This document shows positions 35,281 to 46,953 of a stretch of DNA of 64,000 bases, piece after piece (position 1 is the stretch's first letter; each line of letters starts with the position of its first letter). The DNA is from Isoetes taiwanensis (taxonomy: Eukaryota > Streptophyta > Lycopodiopsida > Isoetales > Isoetaceae), in NCBI GenBank assembly GCA_021234155.1, contig JAJEKV010000002.1, positions 11,646,725 to 11,710,724 on the forward strand, in the 5' to 3' direction. The notes beneath the pieces were generated by a model that had not been told where the DNA came from, did no database searches, and saw nothing but the letters and a program-made list of their open reading frames with translations. The translations under genes were made by a program, and so were the position numbers.

Positions 35281-35625
35281 CTTACTTAATTCAAAGCTAT
35301 TGATCCAAGAACTTATATATGAAAAAGAAATTAATGGTAGCACCTCTTAATTAAACCTTGGACGTTGTATACAATTGCAAATACAGTATAGTTAAACGTT
35401 ATATTAGGAATTGTATTCATATAGACATTTCATCAAAGGTGGTTGTGCTGGATCATAGGTTCCAATTGGTTAACAATTAGTATTGTATGTACAATTTTAG
35501 CTCGACCTTCGTTACTTATATAATTTATTTATGCCTAAATAAATCAACATTTTAGCCATATAGAAGATGACTCATAACATTGAACTACAACTTACATGGT
35601 ATGTTGAACATCTAATCATTTATAT

Positions 35626-37021
35626 CCAATCTTAGCAATGTCTTCTTCATTCGTTCACGCTCTTAAAAGGCACATAAGCATGAACATTGAACACCAATGC
35701 TGAATGTTTCTTATATGTAATCTAATGCAAGGCAGGAAGATAGTATTCTCAATTTCGTGAAGAGAATTAAGAAAACAATGATCAGATCATCAACATGCTA
35801 CTGATCAGATCATTAATGTATTCGAAGTACAATGATCGATCATCTAATCAGTTTATCAATGTATTCAAAATACATGATCAGATCTTCTAATCAGTTCATA
35901 GGGTAAGCAAAGAAACATTAAAAAGAAAAAGCCACATCAAATTGTGAAGCCCGCATCAGATTGATTATAGTAATTGCAAATAACAACAGGATAAAGCAGT
36001 AGCAATTTATTTGCTTCTCACATCTGAAGCATGTATATGATTGTGAATATACAATGAAAAGGTTCGGAATCGGAATACATACAATGATCATATCATGACG
36101 AGCAGGGTAAGGCCCTAACTTGATGAAAATCAAACGCATCAATGTATTATTACTCAGCAGCAAAACTTGATCCACTAAGCTAAAACGCTTGTGGAATTTA
36201 GTACAGACAAAGAATCCGGCAAGAATCAGATGATTCAGAAGTGAATGAAGTCTGTAAAATCAGATGAAGGGGGAGATGAGGCGAGGATCAAGAACGATTC
36301 TGAAAAAAACAGCTAGAAGGCGTTCACGATCACCAAGTTTGATGAGATATAATTGACTAACACTATGCTGCATTGCAAACGATGGAAATTCGAATAAAAT
36401 TTTACAAGGGGAAGAGAGGAGAGACTCCAATGAAGGGGTTGCATCGGAAGAAATTCTGAGCAGAGCTGGCCATCATTTGCCATCGGAAGCAAATAATGCA
36501 ACATTCTGAACTGCGGGAACATCTAGAGCCGGGATAATCTCATGAAACCATGACCAGCGAGCATTATCATTCTGAAATTTGAATTGAACAGCAATTAAAC
36601 GACCAGAATCTGAGATGTTAGATCCGAGCAATACCTTGTGGCTGGCGTCTGATTTCAGCATTGTGATGAGCTGAAATTCTGAGTAGTCAGGAAACTGAGG
36701 CAGGCGGGGAGGGCGTCCTCTGGATTCAACATAAGGGATGGAATAGGGCGGAAATTTACCGTGCGTATCAGCCCGGCGCCAGATTCTTGAGTCGATCTCG
36801 CTGGGATCAAACTGCAGCGCCGTTGATGCATTTGGGTGCTTGTTGTTGTGCAGCTTGCCGCTTCGTCGTCATGCATGTTTTTGTTCTCCTTAACTGTTAA
36901 TGGGTGCCTTTTATGTGTTCCATTTCTTTTGCAAATATTATGCCATCTCGCAGGTTCACTCCTTCTTGCGTACGCCATCCCCCCAATTCCTTCGATTCTC
37001 CAGGCAATCATCCAAGGTTGT
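35626..37021. other. Intergenic, no gene recognised
   Basis: AT-rich to about 36300, more mixed beyond. The longest open frame (36655-37191, minus, 178 aa) has no domain and runs through the hairpin element, so it is not accepted as a gene. Short repeats of gatcagatcat occur around 35780-35890. Confidence 0.4.
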
Positions 37022-37100
37022 TGGCGATCATTTCTCATTAGGGTTTTCCTCGAAAACCTGAAAGGGCGGGGTTTTTCATCCCGATGAGAAGTTGTCGCCA
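37022..37100 (+). repeat. Hairpin element, copy 3
   Basis: The arms tggcgatcatttctcat and atgagaagttgtcgcca pair at TGGCGA/TCGCCA and TCTCAT/ATGAGA with a mismatched centre. The core tagggttttcctcgaaaacc and the following aaagggcggggtttttcatccc match copies 1 and 2 closely, although the arms are unrelated in sequence. Confidence 0.7.
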
Positions 37101-38264
37101 CTACCCTTCTATACTGCCTATGCACACTTTTCTTCCTGATGGGATAGCTGGACATTGTTCCTATGGTCAGCTCCCCATCTATATTATTCAAACATTGTAT
37201 ACTGCTGCTGTGATGAATGACAAGCCTATCTATTCGGTCAGTTTTTGTGTTCCTTGTGAGTCCCTTACCAGAATGGATATTAATGGCATTGATATTAAAT
37301 GCATCAATTTAGCAAGGCAATTTGTAGATATACACACACATGCTATTAATGCCTCCTTGCTAGACATCCATTTTGTTGGACACACCATTAATGTCTTATA
37401 GCGATTTAGGATTTATAGTTTGCAGTTTGGGGTTATGACTTTAGGGTTTTATGAGTTTATTTGTTTATCATATTGTCAATACAACAAATCATAACTTCTC
37501 GTTTTGGGGTTTATGAGTAGAATTTTGCAAGTTTATGTGCTTATCATATTGTCATTACAACCAATGGAATATAAACATAACCACTAAGGCCCGATAGTGG
37601 TTTGAGGGGTGGTAAGCATTGAAGGCTTGATTCGACAGGGATCATGCAGTAACCTGCAGGGGTAGATGCATCTTAGATCAAAGTAGTTACCGATGATGAG
37701 ACCACCTTCGTGTTCTCTAGGACGTGGTGTATTGTCAATGTAGGCATGACCACGGATTGCCTGAACAACATGTAGTTGATAGGCCGCATTCGTCTCGGCG
37801 ATAATAGGAACATGACCATTCCTTATGCCGCTATGAATTGCGAACCCTAGGCATGATAGGCTTCCCTGCTACTTCATCTTTTATTTTAATTGAAGGGGGT
37901 GGTCCCTTCAACCACAACTTAACATGTGCAGGCCAGTGAGCGGTACGTGACCTGCCCATGTATAAAGGGTTGCTGATGGCCCAAGCGTCTGTATTTTCAT
38001 GTCTTCTTTTATCAATTTGCTAATGGTTTCATAATGTCTGTTATTGGACTCCGGTCCTTGAATTTTCCATGTCATAATGATCTGAAATGCACATTGGTGC
38101 GTATACAATTTTCTGATCTTTGAACCTCAATTATGTTTTACCTTCAGTAATAAGAAGTTATTCTCATCTATTCATGTGTAACTTACTTTATTTCATACTC
38201 GTCTATTTTAGGACACATGTTAGCTATTTCTGACTAACCCCAATGCTGAGGACAGCATTATTCC
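37101..38264. other. Probable remnant of retroelement interior plus unassigned DNA
   Basis: No protein domain was recognised. The part just before the LTR, with ccaatgctgaggacagcatt and then a purine run, looks like the end of a gypsy-type interior. The left limit of that interior cannot be placed. Confidence 0.35.
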
Positions 38265-38270
38265 AAGGGG
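38265..38270 (+). other. Polypurine tract-like site
   Basis: AAGGGG directly abuts the TGACG start of the LTR at 38271, the position where plus-strand priming occurs in gypsy elements. It implies that this LTR is a 3' LTR with its interior to the left. Confidence 0.55.
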
Positions 38271-39799
38271 TGACGTTCCACATATTTATACGGTGTATGT
38301 GTATAAATATACTGACACGTCACAGGCCGAGGATACACCATCATGGGGGTATATAACCTATGGAGTTAACCGTAAAGGATTAATTTAGCCATGCTAAATT
38401 AATAAGGGTTTAATTAAGGGTTAATTGCTTAATTAACTTAATTAAGCTAATTAATTAATTAGTTAAGAGACACCTGGCCAAACTCGATTGGCCAGAATGA
38501 GGATGCTAATTTGAGGCAGCAAATTGGATGCCTATCCCAATTTTGCCCCAAATCGAACCAAGGAGCAGGAGCAGTCGAGCGCCCAGCCTAAAGCATGGAG
38601 ATTCCACATGACAACGGTTCCAGTCGTAATTCGGGTTAGTAAATAGGTTAACTTGGTATTTCTAGGGTCAGCGCCTCTGTCAGGCTTCTTTGTTGATCTT
38701 TTGCTATTGAACAACCCTTGTTTGATAGTTAGAACTGTTCTTAGTTCTTGATTATGTATTGTGATGGATGGATGTATCTTTGGTAGCATCTCTCTTAGTT
38801 CTTCCAGAAAACAGGGATTAAGGGGGGTAGAGACCTCTGTAACCTATGCTTATTTAGTATGCTTCTATTAGATCCAGTAATACCCATTAATTGCGGCCTG
38901 CACACAAGATCCCACCGAGCTATGGAATCTATGGCATCATTGAAGCACTAGATAAGGGGCCGTAGTGATGAAGTGTGGGGTGGGGTCTTGTCTGAGCATA
39001 AGAGGCTACGGGGACTCCTATAGTGAGCTAGGCCTGATAGTCGGTCACGTAGAGGGCCGGGTATGGGTCTGACACTCCTTGGGTACAGAGGTGTGACCCG
39101 AAGGGGGCATCCTGTACTTTGATGATAAAGTTAGGGGAGTACGTCGGGCACGGAAGGAGGTGCTGATGGATCTCTTCCTCTAGCTCACCCATGGATTCAC
39201 TGTGACTCTGGAAGGGGACACTTTCCCGACCTGCCTCATTGGACCAGGGAGATGCAACCTGGAGTAGGCTCACGGGCTTACCCCTTTGAGCCTACGTCTC
39301 CGGAAGGCTACAATGGCGCCATAGCTTGATTCAGCTCATCTGCAAAGTGTGCACAGGAGGGGCGGATGGAGTGGACAACCCTAGCCAATGTTCTATGCCA
39401 GCCAATGCCTTGTTAAGATTCTGTCTGCTGATCTCCTGAGACCTAGCCGTCAGTCGATCCCCATTGGAGTCTGAGCCGGGGTAGAACCTTGGGTTTGGGA
39501 TGTTTTCCTTAGTATTAGATGTATCTTCTCTGTTGTTATTATTTGGATGGACGTACCACCCTTCGTGATGGTTATCTATTATGTTGTGTGCTAACCTTGT
39601 ATTCACGCTTCCGCGATATAGGAGATCCATTGAAGGTATGGACCGGAACGACACCTCCGTGTCTTTCCCCCGGGTATCTGCTATGCGGGTAGTCCAAGGT
39701 AGACGGAGGGCCCTGCTCATGGCGAGTTGATTGCCATGGGAGGGGGAAGTCCTTGTATGTATACGTCTGGAGTGCCGTATATGTTCAGGGAGCGTCACA
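38271..39799 (+). mobile_element. LTR (3' LTR type) of a gypsy-like retrotransposon
   Basis: About 1.53 kb, from TGACGTTCCACATAT to GGGAGCGTCACA. The full-length homologue at 45429-46953 (opposite strand) defines both borders and looks well over 90% identical. It has TG...CA ends. A polypurine-like tract precedes it and the pentamer CAATC (39800-39804) follows. A gtatataacc motif near 38350 could be a TATA region. Open frames inside are not genes. Confidence 0.85.
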
Positions 39800-39804
39800 C
39801 AATC

Positions 39805-40380
39805 AAATTTGTTGTGTGTTATGCATGACCAAATTTGGTGGGTAGAAGAGCACCCCTTCTCCAAAAAGCACAAATAGAGCTCATATCCAACATATTCATA
39901 GTCAAGTGGCCTAGGTGAAGTCTACGAAATAATGCCATGTAGGGTATTCATGTTTCCTTCTTTAGCAAAATTGGCCGCGTAATTTGGTCTCTAGGATAAT
40001 TTCAACATTTCGGATAATTTGGCAAGGTCGAATCGCCATTCTGGAGCCTCTGTACTATTTGAACCATTAAGCATTTGAGTTTCTAGGCGATCGCCCATCG
40101 TGGTTTGATAAGTTCTCCCAGACCGATCTTGAATTTTTTTGGATCTGCTCGAAGCAGGGTCCTTGAACATGGGATTCAACGGTTGAATAGGGAAACGGAG
40201 CTCTGGGAGGGGCGGCATTAGCGTGTGCTCCCGGAGGAGCGCTGCAAGGAAAGGCTGCATCAAGAACTTTTTGGGGTCCATGTCTTGAGGTCTGAGCTCT
40301 CCCCTCAGGTGAGATAGCTGCGCAATGTCCTGGCCTTGTCCAACTTGGAAAAGGGTGTCAGCTAGGCTGTCCACAATAAT
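39805..40380 (+). repeat. Diverged copy of the 1.1-kb repeat family
   Basis: Matches the array at 29.2-32.8 kb in order: accccttctcc, caagtggcctagg, tagggtattcatgtttcctt, aatttggtctctaggataat, ggtcgaatcgccattctgga, then the cttgaacatgggattcaac region. It lies directly beside the 3' end of the LTR, so the LTR element may have inserted next to or into this repeat. Confidence 0.65.
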
Positions 40381-42381
40381 AGGCTGCTCGGTTGGGGGTT
40401 GCTATGGCAGTTGCAAGTCGCAACTTAACATTGTAGATTCCACTGGTAGAGGTTTGAATTCAAACTTGTAAACGCAAAAGTCCAAGCAAAAGTAGGCATC
40501 AAGGTCCAAGTAGTCAATATTGGTACACCTTTTTCTAGCTTAAGGTGAAAATCAAACTCAGGGAATTCAATCAATAAGTCAAGGATAAGTCAAATAAGCA
40601 TCCTTTTGGTAACAACAGTTGCTCTAAGTTCTTGAAGTTCCCTTTGCCAGTTTCCCTGTACCAAATATACTTTCTTTGTCCGTTAGTTGCAAAGGTACAT
40701 TTTTATCAAGTTTTGGAGACATCAAACGTCGTCTAAACAGAAATTTCTTTGTTGATCATGCTAACCTTTGCCTTTAATTTGTAGAAGAGAAAAATGAAGA
40801 ACGATATTCCTTTCTCTTTTGACTGCCTGGTTATACATAGACGGGAGCCCTAATTATCATTGCATCAAGTGGCTAGGAGGATATCTGAATCAATTGGAAC
40901 AATGGAGTACGATGGTAGGTGTTGAATGCTGTCCAACAATTATATGTATCGGCCCTTGGATCTATTGCTCATTATGACCTTAATGGATAGAATTGAGAGA
41001 GGTATTCGATGTTGTAGTTTATACAATTTTGTGAATGTTTTGCTGGAAAAAGCAATTTACCAGACTTTGAATATGCTCGGCGTGTGTCTTGTTGTTGAAG
41101 CATGGTGTTCTGTGGTTGCAAAATTTAAAGGCTTGCAGATAAAAGATGCATTGTAGAAGGTTGCCAATGACATGACCGCACCTACAATTGCCACCTACAT
41201 ATTTGAAACTCAACAAATTTAGGAGGCATTTCAAGAAATTGTTGATTGTTCGGTAAGATTCGGCTTTATCCTTTCTACAAGCTAGATGAGATGCAGCGTC
41301 TATAAAAAAGGTTCAAATATTGGTCTTTGTGCAAGCATGTAGCATTTGTTTCTATATCTTTAACAGTTCCATTCTTTCTAAAAAGGCATAGCTATTCTCC
41401 TTCGATCCATGTTTATTGTAATTCTAAATGCCCTCTTCATTAACAAAAGATTGGGCCCACTGTTTATCCTTGTTTAGAATACCAACCTTCAAAAAATGTT
41501 ATTACAAGTTTCTTCTTTTTAAGGGTGACAACCAATGATCTAATATTATAAGTAATTTTGCATTGTTAGTTCAATTCAACAAATGTAATCTAGATTTCCC
41601 TTACCCAATTCCCATACTCGAAGATTTTTTATTTTTACATCTATATCTATATGTCAAGACTCTGAAATTATATACCTGTTCTTATGGATGCGAAACTCTC
41701 ATGCTTATTTGATAGCTGACTGCATAGTACATGTTTCTCCGTGTTCTCTTCCCAAGCAACAGTAGACAATCAAATACAATGAAGAATCCAAGCACGTCTG
41801 GCTATGAAACTGAAACTGTCTTGTTGTCCGCAAATCATATGGAATGACCAAAAAGGATATCGGCAAGGTTGCTACCACCAGCCTCACGGGGTCAACCCGT
41901 ATTTGGTGGAAAGGATATGCACGTTCTCATGGATTGACACGAGGCAGGTGCCGATACAAGGTCTTTGCCAAAGCATCCAAACCTCATTATGCCGTAAGTT
42001 GGCCCAATTTTTGGGTAAGACCAGAATGGGTGTGGATGCCGAATCCTAGTTAGATGGGATGCATTGTGAAATGCACAATTCCCCAGCATAATTGCATAAA
42101 ACCTGCATGCATCCAATCCTTTTTCCATTGCGGGGACACAAGCAAAACATTATGATCTAAAATTGTCTTGTCCACATGAACATGAACGTGTGGATGTGCA
42201 TAATTCCGTAGCTCAAAATATCAAGACTGTGTAAGATCTGCATGCCTCCAATCATCTTTACCTTTGACACATAGGCATGCGTATATTATGATAATATGGC
42301 CATGATGAATATCAAGCCGAAACATGGCCATGATGAATATCAAGCCGACCAGAGTTGATTCAGAACTATGCCAATCATTCT
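40381..42381. other. Intergenic, no gene recognised
   Basis: AT-rich. Open frames at 40926-41156 and 41804-42053 have no domain. Two tandem copies of about 28 bp (catggccatgatgaatatca type) lie at 42297-42352. No element ends were found. Confidence 0.4.
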
Positions 42382-43309
42382 TTAAGCTTTCCCACTGGTC
42401 ATTAATTCTGACAACCCCCCTCTGACGTGACATGCTGCAAGAAATGCAGCATGTATAGAAACAGTAGGTGGTACATTTTCTACAAATCCGAATGTTTGCT
42501 CTTCGTTAACTGGCCAAATTCTCGCGTTCTTATAATTCCCATGTCCTTTGATATCAGAAGTTTGATGTTCAATAGGTATTTCTTTCTTATGTATCTCCTG
42601 AAACAAACTATCGATAGGTTCATCTAACCCTGAAATTGGGGCTAAATTTGCCATTGCATGAGTTTCAACGGCAATATACCATCTTGAAATAAAATATATT
42701 TAGCTTGCATTGAATGGAACCAAAGTAAAGAAGAATTACAAACCAAAAAATGCAAGACAGTACTCACTTGCCAAATCCCTTGCTGCAATTTGTTTCATTC
42801 GAATTCCCACCTTTCCCACTTTCAACAAAATTATGATTTACTTCTTTCCTTATAATATTTTCACCAATATATCCAGACAGATTAGAATGGAATTCCATTT
42901 TCTCTGTTGTTCTAAGCGCATCTTGACCACCTCTATCTGATACCTCCTCTGTACAGGTACGTTTATCATCTTCCCATCCTGGCTTTGCGGACATCATTAC
43001 ATCGTCATTGTGAACCTCAGCCATGACTGCATCCTCACATTCAACCTTTCCAACTGCATGCCATACTTTTATAGTTGTTGGCATCTTAGTTGAGTTATTC
43101 TGCCATGTATTTTGACGTGCGCCTTCTAAAGAGTCTTGGGTATCAAAAGGTTCAACAAATTTAACATGGTGACCCCCCCATGGTGCATATATTTTATGAC
43201 GTGGCGTAGCGGCAATAAAAGTTGGGGAGGGAAAAAAATGACAATAGTTAGGGAAAATGCCAAGGGTTAGAGAATTATGGGAAAAAAATAGTAGGGTAGA
43301 GAACGGCAA
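42382..43309 (-). CDS. Hypothetical protein, two possible exons
   Basis: On the minus strand a frame from Met at 43309 runs to a good donor (GGCAA|gtgagt, intron starts at 42767). An acceptor (ttcaag) follows 85 bp later. The next exon from 42682 continues in the same frame through WYIAVETHAMANLAPISGLD to a stop at 42382. The codon split across the junction gives Lys, so the splice model is consistent. The predicted protein is acidic and hydrophilic, about 275 residues, with no domain that I recognise. A further acceptor-like tract near 42435 suggests another exon (MSRQRGVVRINDQWES frame). It may be a real gene, a decayed one or transposon cargo. It lies inside the region between the two inverted LTRs. 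Confidence 0.35.
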
Positions 43310-43844
43310 TGGTTAGAGAAACGCAGGGAGATGGCGCCAACATAAACTATTTGTTGGGGCAATTGCTGATGCCGTTGGTGCACTCATGACTGCCTGTGGT
43401 GAGGGCCAATAAGGTGATGGTGCTAGATTTTTCAGAAATAGAGACGGTTCAGACGGCAATGGTAGGGTTAGTTTTTATTGATGCATGTGTCTTTAGCAAC
43501 AGTATGTTGCTATTTAGGTAAAACGAGCATTATATCTTGCTTCCACATGGCAATTATAGCTTAGACCCATGCAATTACTACTATCAATCCAAGGATTTGC
43601 TTGGATATCAGAAAAAATATATGGTAAAGGTTAGAAATCAGAAATTCCACAACCATAGGATCTCATACGCAAGTCTGGATCGATGACCTGTGCTCATCGG
43701 TTCCCTTGATTTGAGTTTCTTTAGTGCTGATAATTCTTCCCTCCATTAATAATGGTTTATATTTTACTCCTCCCTTGGATTGCTGATGTGTAAGCATCCG
43801 AGATTGCTTACTCCACAATTCAAAATTTTGTACTTCTTTAAGCT
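43310..43844. other. Intergenic upstream of the transposase, no gene
   Basis: AT-rich. Could contain the promoter or terminal repeat of the pogo-like element, but I found no inverted terminal sequence or flanking TA that I could defend. Confidence 0.4.
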
Positions 43845-45068
43845 ATGTGGCCTCTCAGGATTGCATATGCATATGCCTTTTCCCGAGATCAGTTCTTCTG
43901 TACATCCTTTGTCATGCCAATGAATCTGAGGAACAAGAGGAGTGTAGCTCCTAATCCTGAAGATATTGTCCCATGTGCTATTCAAAAAGGCAAGAGGACA
44001 GGAAAAGCTAGGATCATAGGCCAGCAAGTAGATGAGGATTATCCAAAATCTGTAATATCCTATGTGAGAGAATCTTGGACAATGGAACAGATGAATGAGT
44101 GTATTGAGGCAATTGAAGATGGTATATTTTCAATTAGGAAGGCTGCCATCCATTTTGGCATTCCACAGACCACAGCCAGGAACCATCTTGATGGGATTTC
44201 ATCCCAAAAATTTGGGAGTGTCCCCAAATGATTGACACAATCCGAGGAGGCTTTGTTGCTGAAATGGGTGTTGCAAATGTATGATGAAGGCAGGCCTGTT
44301 ACATTAGATGTTTTGAAGGATAAGGTGGCTGATATAACATCACACAAGAAGACAATCTTCAAAAATGGCATACCCGGGCAAAAATGGTGGAGGCTTTTTT
44401 AAAAGAGGCATCCAATCCTTACGCAAAAAACTGCTCAGTCTGTCGAGTTGAACAGGGTAAGAGCTATGACTACGTTTAATGTTACTAATTTTTATACACA
44501 TTTGAAGGATGCATTAGATAGACTTCAAGTTGATGCCTCAAGAGTGTGGAATGATGACGAGACAGGGATCATGGCTGGTGCAAGATTTGGAATGAGAATT
44601 ATTGGAAGAAGAGGAGACAAGCACCCTCACATGAATATCCCAACCAATAGGGAATGGATTTCAATTTTGGTATGTGTCAATGCCCAAGGGTTTGCTATTC
44701 CTAATTTGTATGTTTTCAAGGGGCTTAGGATGAGGGACACTAATCTCATAGCAGGCTCTGAACCTGGGGTAGTCACGAGTTTTCAAAAAAAGGCATGGAT
44801 AACTGATGCCCTCTTTGAAGCATGGTTAGATCGCTTCAAAGAAAATGTTTCAGGAGGTGTATCACTTGACAGGCCACATTTGATGATCTTTGATGGCCAT
44901 GGAAGCCATGTAACAATTGAATCAATTAGAAAGGCCAAAGAGTTTGGCCTTCACATGCTCATTATGCCTCCACACACTTCACACAAATTTCAGCCATTGG
45001 AAGTGGCTTGCTTTGGATCGTATAGGTGCGCTGAGGCAGAAATACGCGCTCAAAAACAAAAAATGTAG
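43845..45068 (+). pseudogene. Pogo/Tigger-like (Tc1-mariner superfamily) DDE transposase, two stops, C-terminus missing
   Basis: One frame of about 408 codons, interrupted by TGA at 44229-44231 and TAA at 44399-44401 but with no frameshift. Order: a psq-type helix-turn-helix (SIRKAAIHFGIPQTTARNHL), a second HTH of the CENP-B type (LTQSEEALLLKWVLQMYDEG, then KRHPILTQKTAQ), and a DDE_1 domain. The acidic triad appears kept: WNDDETG, FDGHGSH and QPLEV. The family cuts and pastes at TA targets; plant relatives such as Lemi1 exist. The likely start is the Met at 43845 or the MPM at about 43914. The sequence after QKQKM switches abruptly to retrotransposon leader, so the C-terminus was lost at that junction. 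The two stops alone would inactivate it. Confidence 0.85.
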
Positions 45069-45414
45069 GTCAGTGCACCTTTTGTCTCCTGGCCTTGGGT
45101 CGCCATCTTCGCCTCAGGAAACGCGTCTCCTAGGGTATTTGGGATGTGCCGGAGACACTGGAGCAATTTTCGCCTCCATCCGAGCTACCCACTAAAAGTT
45201 ACGGCCCATCTAAACTTGGGTCTTCTAATTATACCACTTCCACACCAAATTCACCCTAAACTTCCTAAATCTCAAACAATTTATTACACAAACCTAGCAT
45301 AAAGACTAAATCACTGAGAAGTTAGGCAGTTTAGCTAAACTTAACTCCCACGTAACTACCGAACTAACGATTTAGAATTTGGTCAGTGCTATGATTCCAG
45401 TCAACCAAAACCAT
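45069..45414 (-). mobile_element. 5' leader of the gypsy-like element
   Basis: Lies directly inside the primer-binding site of the LTR at 45429-46953 and reads away from it on the minus strand. It contains a stretch (ggatggaggcgaaaattgc and onward) typical of untranslated leader before gag. It is cut at about 45068, where transposase sequence begins. Confidence 0.6.
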
Positions 45415-45427
45415 GGCTCTGATACCA
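45415..45427 (-). other. Primer-binding site for initiator tRNA-Met
   Basis: TGGTATCAGAGCC on the minus strand, one base after the LTR end. It is complementary to the 3' end of plant initiator tRNA-Met, the primer used by many plant LTR retrotransposons. Confidence 0.9.
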
Positions 45428-45428
45428 C

Positions 45429-46953
45429 TGTGATGCTCCCTGAACATATACGGCACTCCGGACATATACACACAGGGACTTCCCCCTCCCATGGTAATCA
45501 ACTCGCCATGAGCAGGGCCCTCCGTCTACCTCGGACTACCTGCATAGCAGATACCCGGGGGAAGGATACGGAGGTGTCATTCCGGTCCATACCTTCAATG
45601 GATCTTCTATATCGCGGAAGCGTGCACAACATAATCATATAATAAATAACCACCACGAAGGGTGGTACGTCCATCCAAATAATAACAACAGAGAAGATAC
45701 ATCTAATACTAAGGAAAACATCCCAAACCCAAGGTTCTACCCCGGCTCAGACTCCAATGGGGATCGATTGACGGCTAGGTCTTAGGAGATCAGTAGACAG
45801 AATCTTAACAAGACATTGGCTGGCATAGAACATTGGCTAGGGTTGTCCACTCCATCCGCCCCTCCTGTGCACACTTTGCAGATGGGCTGAATCAAGCTAT
45901 GGCGCCATTGTAGCCTTCCGGAGACGTAGGCTCAAAGGGGTAAGCCCGTGAGCCTACTCCAGGTTGCATTTCCCTGGTCCGATGAGGCAGGTCGGGAAAG
46001 TGTCCCCTTCCAGAGTTGCAGTGAATCCTTGGGTGAGCTAGAGGAAGAGATCCATCAGCACCTCCTTCCGTACCCGACGTACTCCCCTAACTTTATCATC
46101 AAAGTACAGGATGCCCCATTCGGATCACACCTCTGTACCCAGGGAGTGTCAGACCCATACCCGGCCCTCTACGTGACCAACTATTAGGCCTAGCTCACTA
46201 TAGGAGTCCCCGTAGCCTTTTATGCTCAGGCGAGACCCCATCCCACACTTTATCACTACGGCCCCTTATCTGGTGCTTCAATGATGCCATAGATTTCACA
46301 GCTCGGTGGGATCTTGTGCGCAGGCCACAATTAATGGGTATTACTGGATCTAATAGAAGCATACTACATAAGCATAGGATACAGAGGCCTCTACCCCCCT
46401 TAATCCCTGTTTTCTGGAAGAACTAACAGAGATGCTACCAAAGATACATCCATCCATCACAATACATAATCAAGAACTAAGAACAGCTCTAACTATCAAA
46501 CAAGGGTTATTCAATAGCAAAAGATCAACAAAGAAGCCTGACAGAGGCGCTGACCGTAGAAATACCAAGTTAACCTATTTACTAACCCGAATTACGACTG
46601 GAACCGTTGTCATGTGGAATCTCCATGCTTGAATAGGTTGGGCGCTCAACTGCTCCTGCTCCTTGGTTCGATTTGGGGCAAAATTGGGATAGGGATCCAA
46701 TTTGCTGCCTCAAATTAGCATCCTCATTCTGGCCAATCGAGTTTGGCCAGGTGTCTCTTAACTAATTAATTAATTAGCTTAATTAAGTTAATTAGGCAAT
46801 TAACCCTTAATTAAACCCTTATTAATTTAGCATAGCTAAATTAATCCTTTACGATTAACTCCATAGGTTATATACCCCCACGATGGCGTATCCTCGGCCC
46901 GTGACGTGTCAGTATATTTATACATACACCGTATAAATATGTGGAACGTCACA
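45429..46953 (-). mobile_element. LTR (5' LTR type) of a gypsy-like retrotransposon, minus strand
   Basis: On the minus strand it runs from TGTGACGTTCCACATAT at 46953 to GGGAGCATCACA at 45429, about 1.525 kb. The PBS follows at once, which makes it a 5' LTR. The pentamer CAATC precedes it (gattg on the + strand, 46954-46958). It aligns over its full length with 38271-39799 in inverted orientation. Confidence 0.9.

Larger units (their letters stand above)
32802..35625 (+). repeat. Segmental duplication, copy B
   Basis: Collinear with copy A (13866-16981). The left edge joins the 1.1-kb array at cttggtccc, where other array units continue with tagggtaatttt and this one with ataggcccattgtctcc. 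The shared ggtccc suggests a breakpoint at short homology. The (ATTCT)n tail is longer here (about 32838-32881) than in A. The right edge is near 35620 at acttacatggtatg. B gives the empty site for three small insertions in A. Confidence 0.85.

Noticed and set aside
36655-37191. 178-aa minus-strand frame
   Set aside because: It runs through a hairpin repeat copy and has no domain.
38271-39799. Solo LTR
   Set aside because: The 5' flank is a polypurine tract and not a copy of the 3' flank CAATC, so it is not a simple solo LTR with a duplication.
39331-39873. 180-aa minus-strand frame
   Set aside because: Lies within the LTR and its flank; the homologous frame in the other LTR is broken.
38271-46953. 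The two inverted LTRs as terminal inverted repeats of one giant DNA transposon around the transposase
   Set aside because: One copy has an adjoining tRNA primer site and the other a polypurine tract, which are LTR retrotransposon features; pogo-type elements have short TIRs.
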